Numbered from the stretch's first letter, positions 20,366 through 32,379 are shown. The stretch: DNA of 64,000 nt from Cyprinodon diabolis (GCA_030533445.1 CM060065.1:49469964-49533963), one strand, 5' to 3'. Program-made: numbers and translations. Notes: generated from the letters alone by a model not told the origin.

Positions 20366-21685
20366 ATTCACAGTGCTGCTATTGACCTTTGCTGTTTGCC
20401 CAATAATGACATTAAAACATTTGCATACCTCATAATGTACCTGTATGATACGGTAATTAGTAGAAGGGGCATCTGTGGGCTTTTGATCCGTAGGTTTTGC
20501 GACACTAAAAATACTTCAGATCATTATCTACGTTTATTCAAACTACTACTTTGTGCTTTGACACTAATATACTTAACCTTTTGATATACTACCTCTATCT
20601 TTTCTTCTTTTGACAGTTTCCTCTAAGTGCTTTATTACCTTTTTGTTTCCTTTCTTCCCTTCAGGAGGGTAAAGGGTAAGTGAAGAACATTGGACCCCAG
20701 CAAAGAGCCACGTTTCATGGTGTGTGTTTGTGTGCTCCGTTTGTCATTGCTCATTTCAGGCATTCCCAGTAGCGGCTTCCTGAACCACAAGCTACAGAAT
20801 AAATCCACACACAGACAGACAGACAGGCAGGCAGGCATGCAGCGCCCCGCTAGCACTCTATGTCTGTTAAATCAGGGGTCTTGGGAGTTGTTCCAGCAAA
20901 GCCGTTGGCAACTCTTCTTCTCTTTTTTTTTTTGTGCCCTCTGTTTTCAAACTGGTAAACGTGTATAAGTGGATGTTGGATCGACGACATTTATAGCAGG
21001 AAGGTGTTTAAAATAATTATGTTTCTCTTTTGTCAAAAACAGAAAATCTGAAAAAAGATACAATGCATTGGACAAAAGTGGCATAGATATTCCATTAGTC
21101 CCAAATCTTAAGATTTGGAACTATTTTTTACGCAACAAATCATAATTATCATCTGAACTTTGCTTTGAAGTCCTTGTCATTACTAGAATGAGAATTACTA
21201 AAAGAAAAAATGCAGTCTGAACCTCAAAAACATTTGGCTCTGAATGGTGACCAGCCATTTAGAAACTCAAAATGTTCATGATTTTTGATCAATAAATAAA
21301 ACAAACCTGCTGACAAAAAACGCTCTTCAGAGTAGAGCCGCTACTGAGTGAAGAAGGCTGGAAGTTAGCAACTTAGGTATCAGAACGGTATTTCAAATCT
21401 GAACTAAAACTATGCACAGGTGATAAAAAATTGTCATAAGGACAAGACATGTCCTGTATTATTCATGCTGAGGAGAGACTACAACTTTGAACAGATAACA
21501 GTAAGGCTAAAAATGAAGAATACATTTTTTTTCTGTGTTTTTAACCCCTTTCTGTCATGAAAAATGTTTGAAATGTGGCCACTGTTCTAGGAATCAAATA
21601 GGTATTAAAAACAGTAAAAATGACCAGGTCGATATAGATTAAAATGATATAAACTGTTTCTCCTGTTCTTGATTGTTGTCTAAAT
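20366..21685. other. No recognisable gene
   Basis: Non-coding, with a short CAGA/CAGG repeat around 20809-20837. No element ends were identified. Confidence 0.5.
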
Positions 21686-21689
21686 GTCA

Positions 21690-23067
21690 TAGATGCACCT
21701 GCTCTGTGATAGTCTCAGAGGTCTGTTTAAAGAGAAGAGAGCATTATGAAGAACAAGGAACACAACAGATACTGTTGTGGAGATGTTTAATGCTGGATTT
21801 GGAAACAAATACCTTCCCCAAGTTTTAAACATCCCATGGAGCTCTGAGCAAGCAATAGTATTGAAATGGAAGGAGTATCAGGCCAATGCAAATCTAAAAA
21901 TACCTGGCCGTCCCTCTAAACTTTCAGCTCAAACAATGAGAAGACTGATCTGAGATGCAGCCAAAAGGCCCATGATCCCTCTGGATGAACTGCAGAGATC
22001 TAAAACTGAGGTGGGAGACTCTGTAAATAGGACAACAATCAGTCAACCTGGGAGACACAGCAGACCTGTCGAGGAAGCTGCTCTGGTCGGATTAAACCAA
22101 AATCACATTTTTTTTCAACAGTGCTAAACGTTCAGCTCATACTGAACACATCATCCCCACTGTCAAACATGGTGGAGGCAGCATCATGGTTTGGGCCTCT
22201 TCAGCAGGGACAGGGAGGATGGTTAAAGTTAATGGGAAGATGGATTGAGCCAAAGACAGGAGCATTCTGGGAGAAAACCTGTTTGAGTCTGCAAAAGACC
22301 TGAGACTGGGACAGAGATTTAAATGGTAAATGGCATGTACTTATATAGTGCCTTTATTCAAGTCAGGAGACTTGACGAAAGCGCTTTACACTACATTCAC
22401 CCATTCAGGCAAACATTCACACACTGATGGTGGCTCACTGACAGAAGCGGGGCTGCCGTACACTGGCACCACTCTGACCACCATCAGTAGACAAGCAGGT
22501 AAAGTGTCTTGCCCAAGGACACGACAATGAAAGTCAGAGCCGGGGCTTGAACCGTCCATCATTCGATTTAACGGCAAACCCCTACATCTGACGCCACTGT
22601 CGCCCTACTATCGACAAGACAATGAGCCAAAACATAAAGCTAAAGCTACATTGGAATGGTTCACAAATTAACATATCCAGGTGTTAGAATGGCCTAGTCA
22701 CTGAAAGCTGATGTTCAAAACAGCTCTCCATCCAACCCCAATGATCTCGAGCTGCTTTGCAAAAGATGCAGTTTCATGATGTGATAAACTGACTTGCGAC
22801 TTCCAGCTGTAATGGCAGCAAAAGGTTGCGCTACAAAGTATTAACTCAACGGGGTTGAATAATTTTGCACACCCAATTTTTCAGTTTTTTTATTTGTTAA
22901 AATAGTTCAAAATATCCAATAAATTTCATCCAACTCCATTATTTTGTCTCACTTGTTGATTCTTCACAAAGAATTACAATTTTAGATCTTTATGTTTGAA
23001 GCCTGAAATGTGGCAAAAGGTCAAAAAGTTCAAGGTGGGCCAAATACTTTTGCAAAGGATTGTATTT
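21690..23067 (+). mobile_element. Decayed Tc1-like transposon with a SINE inside
   Basis: Degraded but ordered transposase segments occur: TTTGGAAACAAATACCTTCC, ATGCAGCCAAAAGGCCCATG, CAAACATGGTGGAGGCAGCA, then after a SINE GACAAGACAATGAGCC (the DND motif region). The 3' end reads GTGGGCCAAATACTTTTGCA, like Tc1 terminal sequence. No frame stays open beyond about 60 codons. The left boundary is approximate. Confidence 0.75.
22324..22606 (-). mobile_element. tRNA-derived SINE inside Tc1-like relic
   Basis: On the minus strand it starts AGGGCGACAGTGGCGTCAGA, with an A-box-like TGGCGTCAGATG and a B-box GGTTCAAGCC. A conserved middle follows (GTGTCCTTGGGCAAGACA). It ends TATAAGTACATGCC then CATTTACCATTT. 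The head is Pol III-like and the tail is LINE-like, as in V-SINE-type fish SINEs. It splits the Tc1 sequence between GAGATTT and ACTATCGACA. Confidence 0.8.
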
Positions 23068-23281
23068 ATGGGAAGATTAATCACCACAATCCATTTCAGT
23101 AGTACAGAGCAAGTGAAAAACTGTGATTATTTCTGTGAGGAGTTACTGTTATTGCAGCAATCTTTAACATCTCTATTTCCTGTTGTTAAGGTAGCTCTGT
23201 TATCCTAACAGTGAGTTAAAGTAATCAGACGAAATGACAGAAATGTACAAGCAATTGTTATTGGTTGGGCTCTGGACTTAA

Positions 23282-23776
23282 AGGTATACTATGCAACCGG
23301 TGTTGATTCTCCAGTGAGGCTCCCCCCAGAGGGTGAAAGTAAAAGTGCACTGTCGTAAATATGCTCAGCTGTTCTCCTGGTTTCTCCTTCAAGCCAGGCA
23401 CGGATGTTTTGAGCTTAGCAGACAGGCGAACGCAACAAATCACCATGTCTACTGCGGTAAGTGACTATTTTGTTCCAATTTTTCGAGTTTGAAAATGTTG
23501 CATGTTTTCATACATTATTTGTTATGCATGTGTCTAAATAACAAAGATTGTAGTTAGCCAAGTTCTCGCCGTAAAGCAAGACCGACTCTCGCGATGCACG
23601 AGACTTCTGAGCCTGTGGGTGCGGGCCGAGGGCTCCTGCAATTGCAAGTACGGTATTTCCCCCACAGACCACCAGGGCGGCCGAGAAAACCTTTGTTCGA
23701 CCTGAAATGACTCATTTAATCATCCAAAACGTTATGGAACACATTAATTAACTGAAAAAGGTTGCATAGTATGTCT
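23282..23776. mobile_element. TTAA-flanked non-autonomous DNA transposon 1
   Basis: 495 bp with inverted ends AGGTATACTATGCAACC and (reverse complement of the right end) AGACATACTATGCAACC. TTAA sits on both sides (23278-23281, 23777-23780). TTAA duplication fits piggyBac or Kolobok. The interior contains an ATG at 23444 followed by a GTAAGT donor (MSTA, then GTAAGTGAC), like a first coding exon whose partner is deleted. Confidence 0.85.
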
Positions 23777-23780
23777 TTAA

Positions 23781-25325
23781 TGGTAATATACAGCCACCGC
23801 GCAGCATCATCTTACCAACACCATTCTGCCACACTGAGCATCTAGTATAATAGAAACAAAATAGATATACTAGAAAAAAAGAAATAGTTTTCATATATGT
23901 GATACAACTGATAGAGATTTCTTAGGTGTGATTCCTTCTCTTTTAAATTCCTGCCAAAATTATTGTTTTTGTCCGTATGGCAAAATGTTTGGAGATGAAT
24001 ATCTTAATAACAGCTACCTTCTTTTTTTAAGTGCATCTTATTTGTTTGCAGGGAAATTGTACTTGTCTTATATTTGAACTATCTGATAACATTTATGGTG
24101 AAGTATTCCGCATTAAGGCTTCTGCTGATGTGTGTGTTAGATAGTATTTCTTAATAAACATTCTGCATTGATGTGAGAGTATGAATGCGTACCCCTTTGG
24201 GTCACCCGAAATACCGATTGTGATACTCTATGCCAATCTAGGTTCACTAAAGCGTGATGCTACCAGTGTTTGTGAAATCTTTGTTTCAGTCTCTTTAAAC
24301 CTTAATGCAGCTAACAAATAAACTGACCAGCATGCACAGAGGATGGATTGGCAGGGTGACTGCAAACTGACCAACCTCAGTAATGCTTTAGAATGGCAGT
24401 AAATTCCTGCAGCCAGCTTTATAAATCTTAGAGAGTCATCAGAGATTAAAGCTGAAATAAAAAACGATACTCTGCCCTTCATACCTCTCCACCAGAGGTA
24501 GATCTTTTGTAACACCTAAATTTAACAAAACACGGCTTTCTGCCGCCTCCACATTCGGTGGATGTTATATTACTGTCCGTTTTCTCTGCAGTAGGCGTGG
24601 GTGCTGGTGTTAAGAGCCCCCGCCAATCCCACCCACCTCCTCCACTTTAGCTGTCAGTGTCCAGTTAACTGCACATGTTATACCCATGTGGTGAACAGAG
24701 AGGGGATAAACTGTCATGCTACAAAAAAAAACACAAAACGACCTGCAGTATAGTCAGTATAGTGTTTTTGCACAGGAACAACTGTCTCTATCAGGAACGT
24801 CTGCAGCCTGTGGAAAACGGCTTTCAACCCTGACTATTATAGCTGTCTATGGGGTAGGGAAATAATTATAATGTTGAACTATGATCCATCTACTCATTCT
24901 TTAAATATGTATCCACTCCAGCTGTGCCAAGAGACAAATGAAACAACCAAATCTGACAGAGTGGGATTATGCAGCACACAGACTATATATATCCCGACCC
25001 CAGGCTGCCAGTGCATCTTGTCCTCATCAGCTCCGTGTCCTTCCCACAATCTTACAGTTCAATGCAGCTAATATGGCGCTCCTCAGTGTCGGCTGCTGTC
25101 CTCAGAGTCATGTCTTATCTTTTAAGACATCCGTCTCTCTCCACCTTACATTCTTCATTCCTTTAGTAATTGAATCTTACGTAGCTAGGATATAGAAGTG
25201 TTCATGATTGCCTGCGATTGTAGGAATACTAATGCTAAAGATGGAGATGAACGCCTCATACTTTATAACAATAATCAGTACAAAGACAGTTTTTTTCTTA
25301 CTACTTGTTAACTGTTCCAGCTATG
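23781..25325. other. No recognisable gene
   Basis: Non-coding sequence; overlapping short ORFs around 24871-25195 show no domain. Confidence 0.5.
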
Positions 25326-25869
25326 CCTGTCACTAGTCTTTAGACACCAGAAATGGCTAAAGGCTAAATAGAGTCCACCTGTGTGTGATCTCATCTCAGC
25401 ACAAATACAACTGCTCTGTGACAGTTTCAGAGGTTGATTTCCCAAGCTCTGAGCTGCTTGCACAGAACTGCTCAATCGCTCATCTGGAATTGTAAAGAGT
25501 CTGGCACAGCTGTAAACCTCCCAATACGAGGACGTCCACCTAAACTTGGAGGAAGGCGCTAATCAGAGATGCAGCCAAGAGGCCCGTGGTGAGTGAACAA
25601 ACCACAGTGTTCCACAGTTCAGTTGGAGGAATATGTCCACCAGACAATTCAGTGCATACATATGATCTCTATGTAAAAGTGGAAAGAAAGCAATTGTTTA
25701 AAGAAAACCACAAGGAATGCAAATTGCAGTTAGCCAGAAACCATGTAATGGAAAACAGCGCAAGAAGAAGGTGTTTTGGTCACTTAAGACCAAAATTAAA
25801 CTTTTTAGCCAAAATGCTGTGTGATGTAGAGACCTGACACTGCACATCACTCCATCCCAACGTCTAGTA

Positions 25870-26041
25870 ACTGTTTTTAATATTCTTTTTTGTTCCTGCA
25901 TTTTTTATTTTATTTTATTTATTTATTTTTCCTACTTGCTTTGATTCTGTTTTAACTTCCTGTATTTTAATCATGTAAAGCACTTTGCATTGTCTTTGTA
26001 CTGAATTGTGCTATACAAAAAAATTTGCCTTGCCTTGCCTA
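25870..26041 (+). mobile_element. L2-type LINE 3' tail inside Tc1-like relic
   Basis: GTTTTTAATATTCTTTTTTG to GCACTTTGCATTGTCTTTGT to TTGCCTTGCCTTGCC is nearly the same as the 3' UTR of the L2 copy at 47487-48088, ending in the same TTGCC pentamer repeats. No coding part remains. Confidence 0.85.
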
Positions 26042-26157
26042 GTATGGTGGTGGCAGCATCATGCTCTGGAGGTGCTACTCTCAAGAAGGAACAGGAAAAG
26101 TGAAGAAAACCTCTTATAGTCTGTAAAACACTTCAGACACCGAAACATAAAGCTACA

Positions 26158-26346
26158 GTGGAATGGGTTAGAGTGAAACATATTCACGTGTTAGGAGGGT
26201 CCAGTCAAAGTCCAGATCTAAACACTGTAGAGAATCTGCAGCAAGATCCGAAATCTGCTGTTCTAAAATGCTCTCCATCAGATCTGACTGAGCTAGAGCT
26301 GATTTGCATAGAAGAATGGTCAAAATTTAAGTCACCAGATGTTTAA
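26158..26346 (+). pseudogene. Tc1-like transposase C-terminal fragment
   Basis: A 62-codon open stretch reads MEWVRVKHIHVLGGSSQSPD then LNTVENLQQDPKSAV, aligning with the [11 protein letters not shown] region that carries the third catalytic residue of Tc1 transposases. The Glu is still present (TVEN). The rest of the gene is broken. Fragment only. Confidence 0.75.
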
Positions 26347-26597
26347 AGTGTGTAGAAACATTCACCTAGGAGGCCTGTAGCTGGAAATGCAGTGAAAGGA
26401 GGTTTCATTAAGTACTGAATCAGAGGGAATGAACACTTTTTTAGACTTTTGTCATTTTTTTTTACACAAATGTAAAACAAAAAATAAATTTCGTTTGGAA
26501 ACAGCTCACTGGACAATTTCATCTTTTAAAAGTGCAGCCTTGAAATATATAAATGACTCTTAATTTACAGCTCTAACATGAAAAATTATATATATAT

Positions 26598-27420
26598 TAG
26601 CGCTGTCAGTTAAACGTGTTATTAAAGGCGTTAACGTAAACCCATTTTAACGGCGTCAATTTTTGTATCGTGTGATTAACGTTCTTTTTGGCCTAGCACA
26701 CTTTGTAGTTTTTTCACATGCTGTTGCAACAACTAGTAACGTTAGAAAAACTACAACACCACTCCGGATCTAGTTAGACCGGAAACAAAACATCAGGCAC
26801 GCTGCAACCACACTGGGCCATTAAAAGAGTTGACGTTACATTTTGAGTGGATGGCTAGCGTGAGACACCGAAACGGATGCCGGTAGCATTCTGAATGGAA
26901 AGTTTTCTTTTAAAAAGTTGCCAAATGGTTCCGTTGACAAGCCCAAAGTGATCTGTGTGTTTTGTCGCTGTGAACTGAGCTATCATCGCAGCACGACCAG
27001 TCTGAAATACCACTTAATGGCCAAGTACTCAGCTGATTCGAATTCTCCGCCCCCTCGTCAAAGCCAGGTAACAATTGATGATTTCAGACAGATGCGCATG
27101 GATACTTTAACTAAGAATAAACGTACTGCAGCCGTAGCTAAATGGGTGGCTACTGCATGTAGGCCTGTTAACATTGTGGAGGACGAGGGTCTCGCGAATA
27201 TTATTCGCAAAACAATTTGCATTAAACATTAAAAAACATTTGCATAAAGCAACCCAATCTACTTTTCCATATTCATAAGAGCATTAAAATGAGAAAAAAT
27301 AATGTGACAAAGAAATCAAGGGACATTTAGAATAGATAAAAATGTGCGATCAATTGCACGTTAACTATGGCATTAGAGTGATTAATCGTGATTAAATATT
27401 TTAATCGTCTGACAGCACTA
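26598..27420 (+). mobile_element. hAT transposon with BED-finger remnant
   Basis: 823 bp from TAGCGCTGTCAGTTAAACG to TTAATCGTCTGACAGCACTA. ATATATAT on both sides (26590-26597, 27421-27428) forms an 8-bp duplication, though it lies in an AT-repeat context. Subterminal GCGTTAA and TTAATCG motifs repeat. It interrupts the Tc1-like relic. The interior encodes an N-terminal BED zinc finger followed by a deletion. Confidence 0.85.
26894..27232 (+). pseudogene. hAT transposase N-terminal BED finger, truncated
   Basis: An open frame of about 110 codons reads GKFSFKKLPNGSVDKPKVI, then CVFCRCELSYHRSTTSLKYH. The CxxC and first His of a BED-type finger are present, but the last His position reads Tyr (LMAKY). 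A linker and the segment TAAVAKWVATACRPVNIVED follow, then a stop at 27232. The catalytic RNase-H-like and dimerisation domains are missing. Related full proteins exceed 500 residues, so this copy is non-autonomous. No good ATG in frame was seen. Confidence 0.75.
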
Positions 27421-27859
27421 ATATATATAAATAATGATAAAATAACATATATATTTTGCACAATGCTTTCTTATTTTTTAGAAAAGAAAAAGTCACATAA
27501 TTTACCGCTTTGTGTCGGTGTTTCACATAAGATTGAAATAAAACTATATTGCTGTCTGTGTTTGTAATGTGAAATGCGGAAAAGTTCAAAGGGTATGAAG
27601 ACTTTTTAAAAGCCTCTGCTTTGTCCAACCAAATTTCCCCACATCCTCCCAAACAACAGAAAAAGTTAATGTTTCGGCTGAAGCAGGCAGCTGTTTATCA
27701 CCTGCTGTTAAAAGGTCTATGTAAAAGAGCTCAGGCAATCTCATTTTCAGAAATCGAGAAATGTTTCTCGCCGGTTTTTCTATCGCTGGGGGAAGCAGTT
27801 TAGAAAAGGGCTCGAGAGCTACCATTAAAAAATAACGACCAAAAAAGGAAAGTGCTCAC

Positions 27860-27938
27860 CTGAGGCATTTTTCAAGTAGCCATTAGAGTCCACTGTGGTG
27901 TACATGACATAAGGGCCTGGCTGATTCACACCGAAAGG
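27860..27938 (-). CDS. Candidate host exon A (minus strand)
   Basis: On the minus strand TTTGTTTCAACAG precedes a 79-nt block followed by the donor GTGAGC. It is open as PFGVNQPGPYVMYTTVDSNG then YLKNAS plus one base. The first codon is in phase 0, matching the phase-0 end of the candidate exon at 32336-32379. Composition is protein-like and unlike the surrounding repeats. I do not recognise the protein family. It lies about 4.4 kb downstream of the other exon. Confidence 0.6.
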
Positions 27939-29424
27939 CTGTTGAAACAAACACAGAAACAAACACGATCAAAAAGGGAACACATCTGACACCATCAGCC
28001 CATCACCACTGAGTGGAAAAGTCCCGACAGAAAGCAATCAGTCTGGGGTGTGTTTTTTATTTTATTTCCACCTCTATAGGCTCAAAGGTAAAGGCCTGAC
28101 CTCGCCGGTCGGATACAAATGAGACTGACATCTGCATATTTGTGTGTCCATGTGGATCCATGGTTAACTTGTCTCGTCTCCTTAATGTGAAAGGATGACG
28201 GGGATTAAGGAGACCTGTCGAGGTTCTCCTACGCTTTAAGTCGGCTAATCATGAGTCTGTTACATGCAGGGACGCTGCAGGAAAGACTCGGCCCTTTATG
28301 CTGTGACACGCAGCAGTTGGGTGAGAGAGGAATAGAAATGAGGTGAAAAAAAAGGAAAAACAGACAAGGAGGGAGAGATGAGAAAACCGCTGAGGAGAAG
28401 ACTAGCTGGCTGAATGCATGAAGGAGGGAGAGGGGTGTGACTAAGAAGGAGAGGGGTAGGAGAGTGAAATGGAAAGACAGAGCGAGCTGATGGATGGGAG
28501 AGGATAGGAGCTAAAGCAGCCGCAAGCTGCACTCCTCTCCTGCATTCATCATATTTTTCACTTAGACAAGCGGGCGGAAGAGTCGACAGACAGAGAAGCA
28601 AAAACAACCAGCAGCCTCTTGTGGATGTCAAAGATAATGTGTTCTGTAAAGGACTTTTCCACCAGTGAAAGGTTAGGAGAGGACTGGTTATGCTTGCTGA
28701 TTTTGGTACGTGTCTATTTCCTTCTGTCCACCTACATGTGATAATAAACCATTAGCGCTTCCACTGTAAATAAAACTGCTTTCCTCTTTTGCAAACAGAA
28801 AGACAACTTAATGCATAATGTTGCCAAGTAAGCTAAAAATCCTGGCATCCAAAGGGCCATCTGAACAATAATTATCATTCTGTGCTGTAATCAAGCAGTA
28901 AAAACTGTCACTATCAGTCATTAATATGTAGAAGGTTAAGAGAAGAGCTACTAAATTAGCTATTTAATTATAGAAAAAATTAACAAGTTTTAGCCAACAT
29001 CGCTCTTTTTTTTCTATGTAATGTTATCTAACTATGCATTGATACTTTCCCCTTTTTTATAATCAAACAAATGTAAAAATAAGGCCTCTAATACCGTAAA
29101 AACGGCCAAAAAATACGTACTTAATACTTTAAAAAATAAGTAATTAATAAATAGAGTTGAAGATTATAACGGACAATAAATAAATACATAATTTCTACCT
29201 ACATTTATTTTTTTATTGTATTTTTGGGGGCAATTAATTGTATGCTTATTTATTTATTTAGCTTTTATTTATTTATGTATTTATTTTTAAATATGGTAGA
29301 GCCTTTCCTCCATAGTCTAGAAACTGCGGTATAAAAATGCCTAATGTATCAAAAATGATGCAAATAAATGTTCCAATTTTACTTTTACAATAGTTATGAT
29401 TTTTTAATTTATGTATTTAGGCTT
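27939..29424. other. No recognisable gene; purine-rich then AT-rich
   Basis: 28320-28560 is purine-rich on the plus strand (GGGAGAG-type runs). A minus-strand ORF there starts with TTG, not ATG, and was rejected. 29090-29300 is made of TTTAT/AAATA simple repeats. Confidence 0.5.
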
Positions 29425-29431
29425 TAAAGGG

Positions 29432-30058
29432 TCATGATCTGGCCTGTTTGCTCCTTAATAAGTCATTCCTCTCAGCCTGGCTCCAAGGTGGAGACCAGTT
29501 TAAAGGTCCTGCATCAAGTTCTGGTTCCACGTCCTGTCTCAGCTACCCTCTTCCACTGAGTCTGCCCGTCTGCACCTGACCCTGTCTGCTCCTGTGCGTG
29601 ACCACTTGGTCACGCTTTCTGACCCTGTCAGACTCTGAACCCTCCTGTGAGCCTGTGGATGGCTGGAAGTCTGGATCCTGCCACCTGTTCTGTTCCTGCC
29701 TGATCTGGATCCTGCCTGTTCCTGTCTGTTCTGGATCCCTTACCAGGATCGGCTTCCAGCATGTCCTCTGGAACTGCAGCAATTGGGGACATTCTTGGTC
29801 TGGACTGTTAAACCAGGTAAGTGACCAACTCAGATAATCTTCTGTCAGATGATCGTGGTCACTTACCTGTGTTTCTCCCACTACAGATTGTCTGAGATTG
29901 GGAGGTGCCCCCCCCCCCCCCCCCCCCTGCAGTTGCCGCGTGCTTCACATCCTAGCAGCTCCCCTTTTAGTTTTGTTCTTCATTTAATAAACGTTTTGAA
30001 CTTTCCTACTGACTGTCTCTCCTTGAATACTGGGTCCATCTGTCCTCGTTTCATGACA
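29432..30058 (+). mobile_element. Probable solo LTR (sushi-like)
   Basis: The block starts TCATGATCTGGCCTG and ends GTCCTCGTTTCATGACA. It contains AATAAAC about 70 bp before the end and the phrase TACTGGGTCCATCTGTCCTC, the same 3' architecture as the LTR at 6450-6740 (ATTTGGGCTAG, then TCATGACA). AAAGGG occurs at both sides, a possible short duplication. No internal region is attached. It contains a run of 20 C at 29908-29927. Confidence 0.6.
29908..29927 (+). repeat. Poly-C run
   Basis: Twenty consecutive C residues inside the probable solo LTR; likely length-variable. Confidence 0.95.
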
Positions 30059-30795
30059 TAAAGGGTTAAAAGCAGAGCCACTAAAATAGAGACGAAGGTG
30101 AAGCATTGTTGGGTGACAGAAATCGATTTTCAGCTCGATCTGCCAAAACCTGTGATTGGCTCGTGGGAAACCCTGTTTTACTGCAACAGCTCATCAACAC
30201 GCACTGTGGGATGCTGCTTCTTTTATGAACAGCTATTCACCAGCTACTCTATAATTAATACCATATTACAGTTTTTGTTTTCACTTAGTAAAATAATTAA
30301 TTTTTCTTACATACCAGATAGAATGGCTCAGAAAAGATTTTTCTCCAACATTGCTGCAAACATTAGCCTTGCTGTTTTGATCTTCCATTTCAGTACAAAT
30401 ATCTTTTCTGACCTTGGGGACTGAAGCGCTCCCTGGTTCGCTCTGAAGGAACCACCAGTCCTTTTTTTATTTTTTTTGCTGCTAAATCTATTATAAATAG
30501 GATTTATTTTCCTATCCACTAAAAACAAAAGTAAATAAAAGATCTGCCAGAGTTTCTTTTGGACATTTGATTCTAAATTGAAATCTTTAGACATAATTAT
30601 ATAATTTTTGAATTTGAGATTTTGGAATAAACATTTGATCAACCAAAAACACAACTGAAAAATGTCCACTTTATCTTGAAAATAAATTTGTGTATATATA
30701 TATATATAAAAAAAAAAACATTTAGCTGTGATCTATCTTTCTCTTTCTAATTCTTCTTTAATGAATCAAACTCTTAAGCTTAGATGTATTTATAT

Positions 30796-31172
30796 TAGGG
30801 GTGAAACAATTATTTGGATTAATCGATTATTTAATTAACCGTCAACTAATTCAGTAATCCATTAATTGTTATCTGGAATATAGCAACTGTAAGGCCTTTA
30901 GCTGACTGGGTAACCCCCTTAGAACAGTAATTAAAGCAAAATTGTAAAATTAAATATATAAATATTTTGATTAAAGATAAAAAAAAAAAGTTTTCCTCTG
31001 TTAAAATGCCCAATCCAGAACCCCTCAGGTGGAAACGTTTTAGTTTCATTTGGTTTAATCCTGTAAAAAATTTTTTTTGAGGAAGTTTTGGCTCTCCGAT
31101 TATTAATGGATTAATCGTAAAAATAATCATCAGATTAATCGATTTGAAAAATAATCGTTAGTTTCAGTCCTA
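30796..31172. mobile_element. hAT-type MITE
   Basis: 377 bp from TAGGGGTGAAACAATTAT to CGTTAGTTTCAGTCCTA, imperfect inverted ends. Flanks ATTTATAT (30788-30795) and ATTCATAC (31173-31180) match at six of eight bases, consistent with an aged hAT duplication. ATTAATCGATT motifs repeat near both ends. Non-coding. Confidence 0.75.
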
Positions 31173-31180
31173 ATTCATAC

Positions 31181-32335
31181 TATTAGCAGAATAAGGTTAA
31201 ACTAATCTTTTAGTACTTCTGACTGGAAATATTAGTAACCACTCCTGAATAGCAGCTAACAGAGAATCTGTGTGGGGGTTAAATATTAGGGTGATGGAAA
31301 GTAGCCCCTTCAACCTCGTTTGCAAACAGAAATCATAAAAAAACATTGGAGATTATTTTAAAAGCTCATCAGTGTTTCAAGGGTTTGATTACTGCAAAGC
31401 CAATAAGGTTCTTCCTTTGATTATCAATGAGGCTGCTAATCATTTCTAAAATGTCCATTAATGTCCAATAATGCAAATAAAGATAAGAAACATCCGTTTT
31501 TATGAACCGATTACACCAGAAGAGATGTCGCTGTCTTTTCTACACAGAAACAAACTTTTTGTTCCCCAAATCTGCAAAATTAAAGTAGATTAAGACGCAA
31601 CTATTTCTGAAAACTGTTTTCAAACACACAAAACTGATACATTTCAAATGATTTAGATATAATCATTTGAAAAGGCTCTTATTCTTATAGGAATTGAATA
31701 AATAAACAGATGTCTCAGTCTTGCCATAAATTACCAGCCCTGTCATTGTCTGCTTTCTGTTGATTTTTTATATTTAGATGTGGTCAAATCTAAATATCTA
31801 AGGAAACAATGAGTAAACTATGCTTCTCCTTAATAACAGTCAATGAGGTGTTGGAACCGGTAGCCCAGTAGAGTGTTATGCACCTTAAGATGTAAGGAGA
31901 AGAATTTAATATCTAATTTACCTTAAGATCTATAATCCTGAGATCTTCAAATTAAAAATTAAGTGCATCTCTTCTTCCCCTCCGGTAATGGAGTAAGGGA
32001 GAGGGGGAGCTTTTAGAAAAGGTAAGGCTTGCTAATCAAAGCTATTTTGCTCCTTTAGCATCCATGTTGCTAATAAATGTTTGCAGGAAAGGTTTATTAT
32101 TTAAATTTATAAAATGTTTGGCTTTTATTTAACATCTTTGAGCAGTTTTTTGACAGCATTGAAAAAAGTTTAGAGATTCAAAGATTTAAATTCAGATTTA
32201 AAACATTTCATTGCATCAATTTTTCCAAGAATGTCTATAAATTAGTTTTAAGATATTGAGACTCCGCCTGAAACAGTTTTACCCTGCAGGAGATTTCATG
32301 TCATCTACAGAAACATAGAAGAAAAGGTTTCTCAC
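31181..32335. other. No recognisable gene
   Basis: AT-rich non-coding sequence between a MITE and a candidate exon. Confidence 0.5.
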
Positions 32336-32379
32336 CTTCACATCCTCAGGACAGGAATTAGAGCAGAGGCCGCTGAGCA
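32336..32379 (-). CDS. Candidate host exon B (minus strand)
   Basis: On the minus strand GGTCTCTTTCTTTCTCAG, a strong acceptor, precedes 44 nt followed by the donor GTGAGA. After two bases completing a split codon it reads LSGLCSNSCPEDVK and ends in phase 0, which continues directly into candidate exon A. Two Cys in a CSNSC pattern and the matching phase make chance less likely. The gene is unidentified. Confidence 0.55.

Larger units (their letters stand above)
25330..27607 (+). mobile_element. Decayed Tc1-like transposon with two insertions
   Basis: Ordered fragments of a Tc1-type transposase: GAGATGCAGCCAAGAGGCCC, then KENHKECKLQLARNHVMENS in a short frame near 25700, GTGGTGGCAGCATCATGCTC at about 26047, and AGTCAAAGTCCAGATCTAAA at about 26203. 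The 3' terminal region AATGTGAAATGCGGAAAAGT then GGTATGAAGACTTTT lies at about 27567-27607, beyond a hAT. An L2 tail (about 25870-26041) and a hAT (26598-27420) are inserted. The same Tc1 family as the relic at 21690-23067. The left boundary is approximate. Confidence 0.75.

Noticed and set aside
22540..22606. tRNA gene on the minus strand
   Set aside because: Same reason: the B-box belongs to a SINE nested in a Tc1-like relic.
28296..28631. Minus-strand ORF with signal-peptide-like start (TSTRGCWLFLLLCLSTLPPA)
   Set aside because: The first codon is TTG, not ATG. The rest is pyrimidine-rich low complexity, and there is no splice or homology support.
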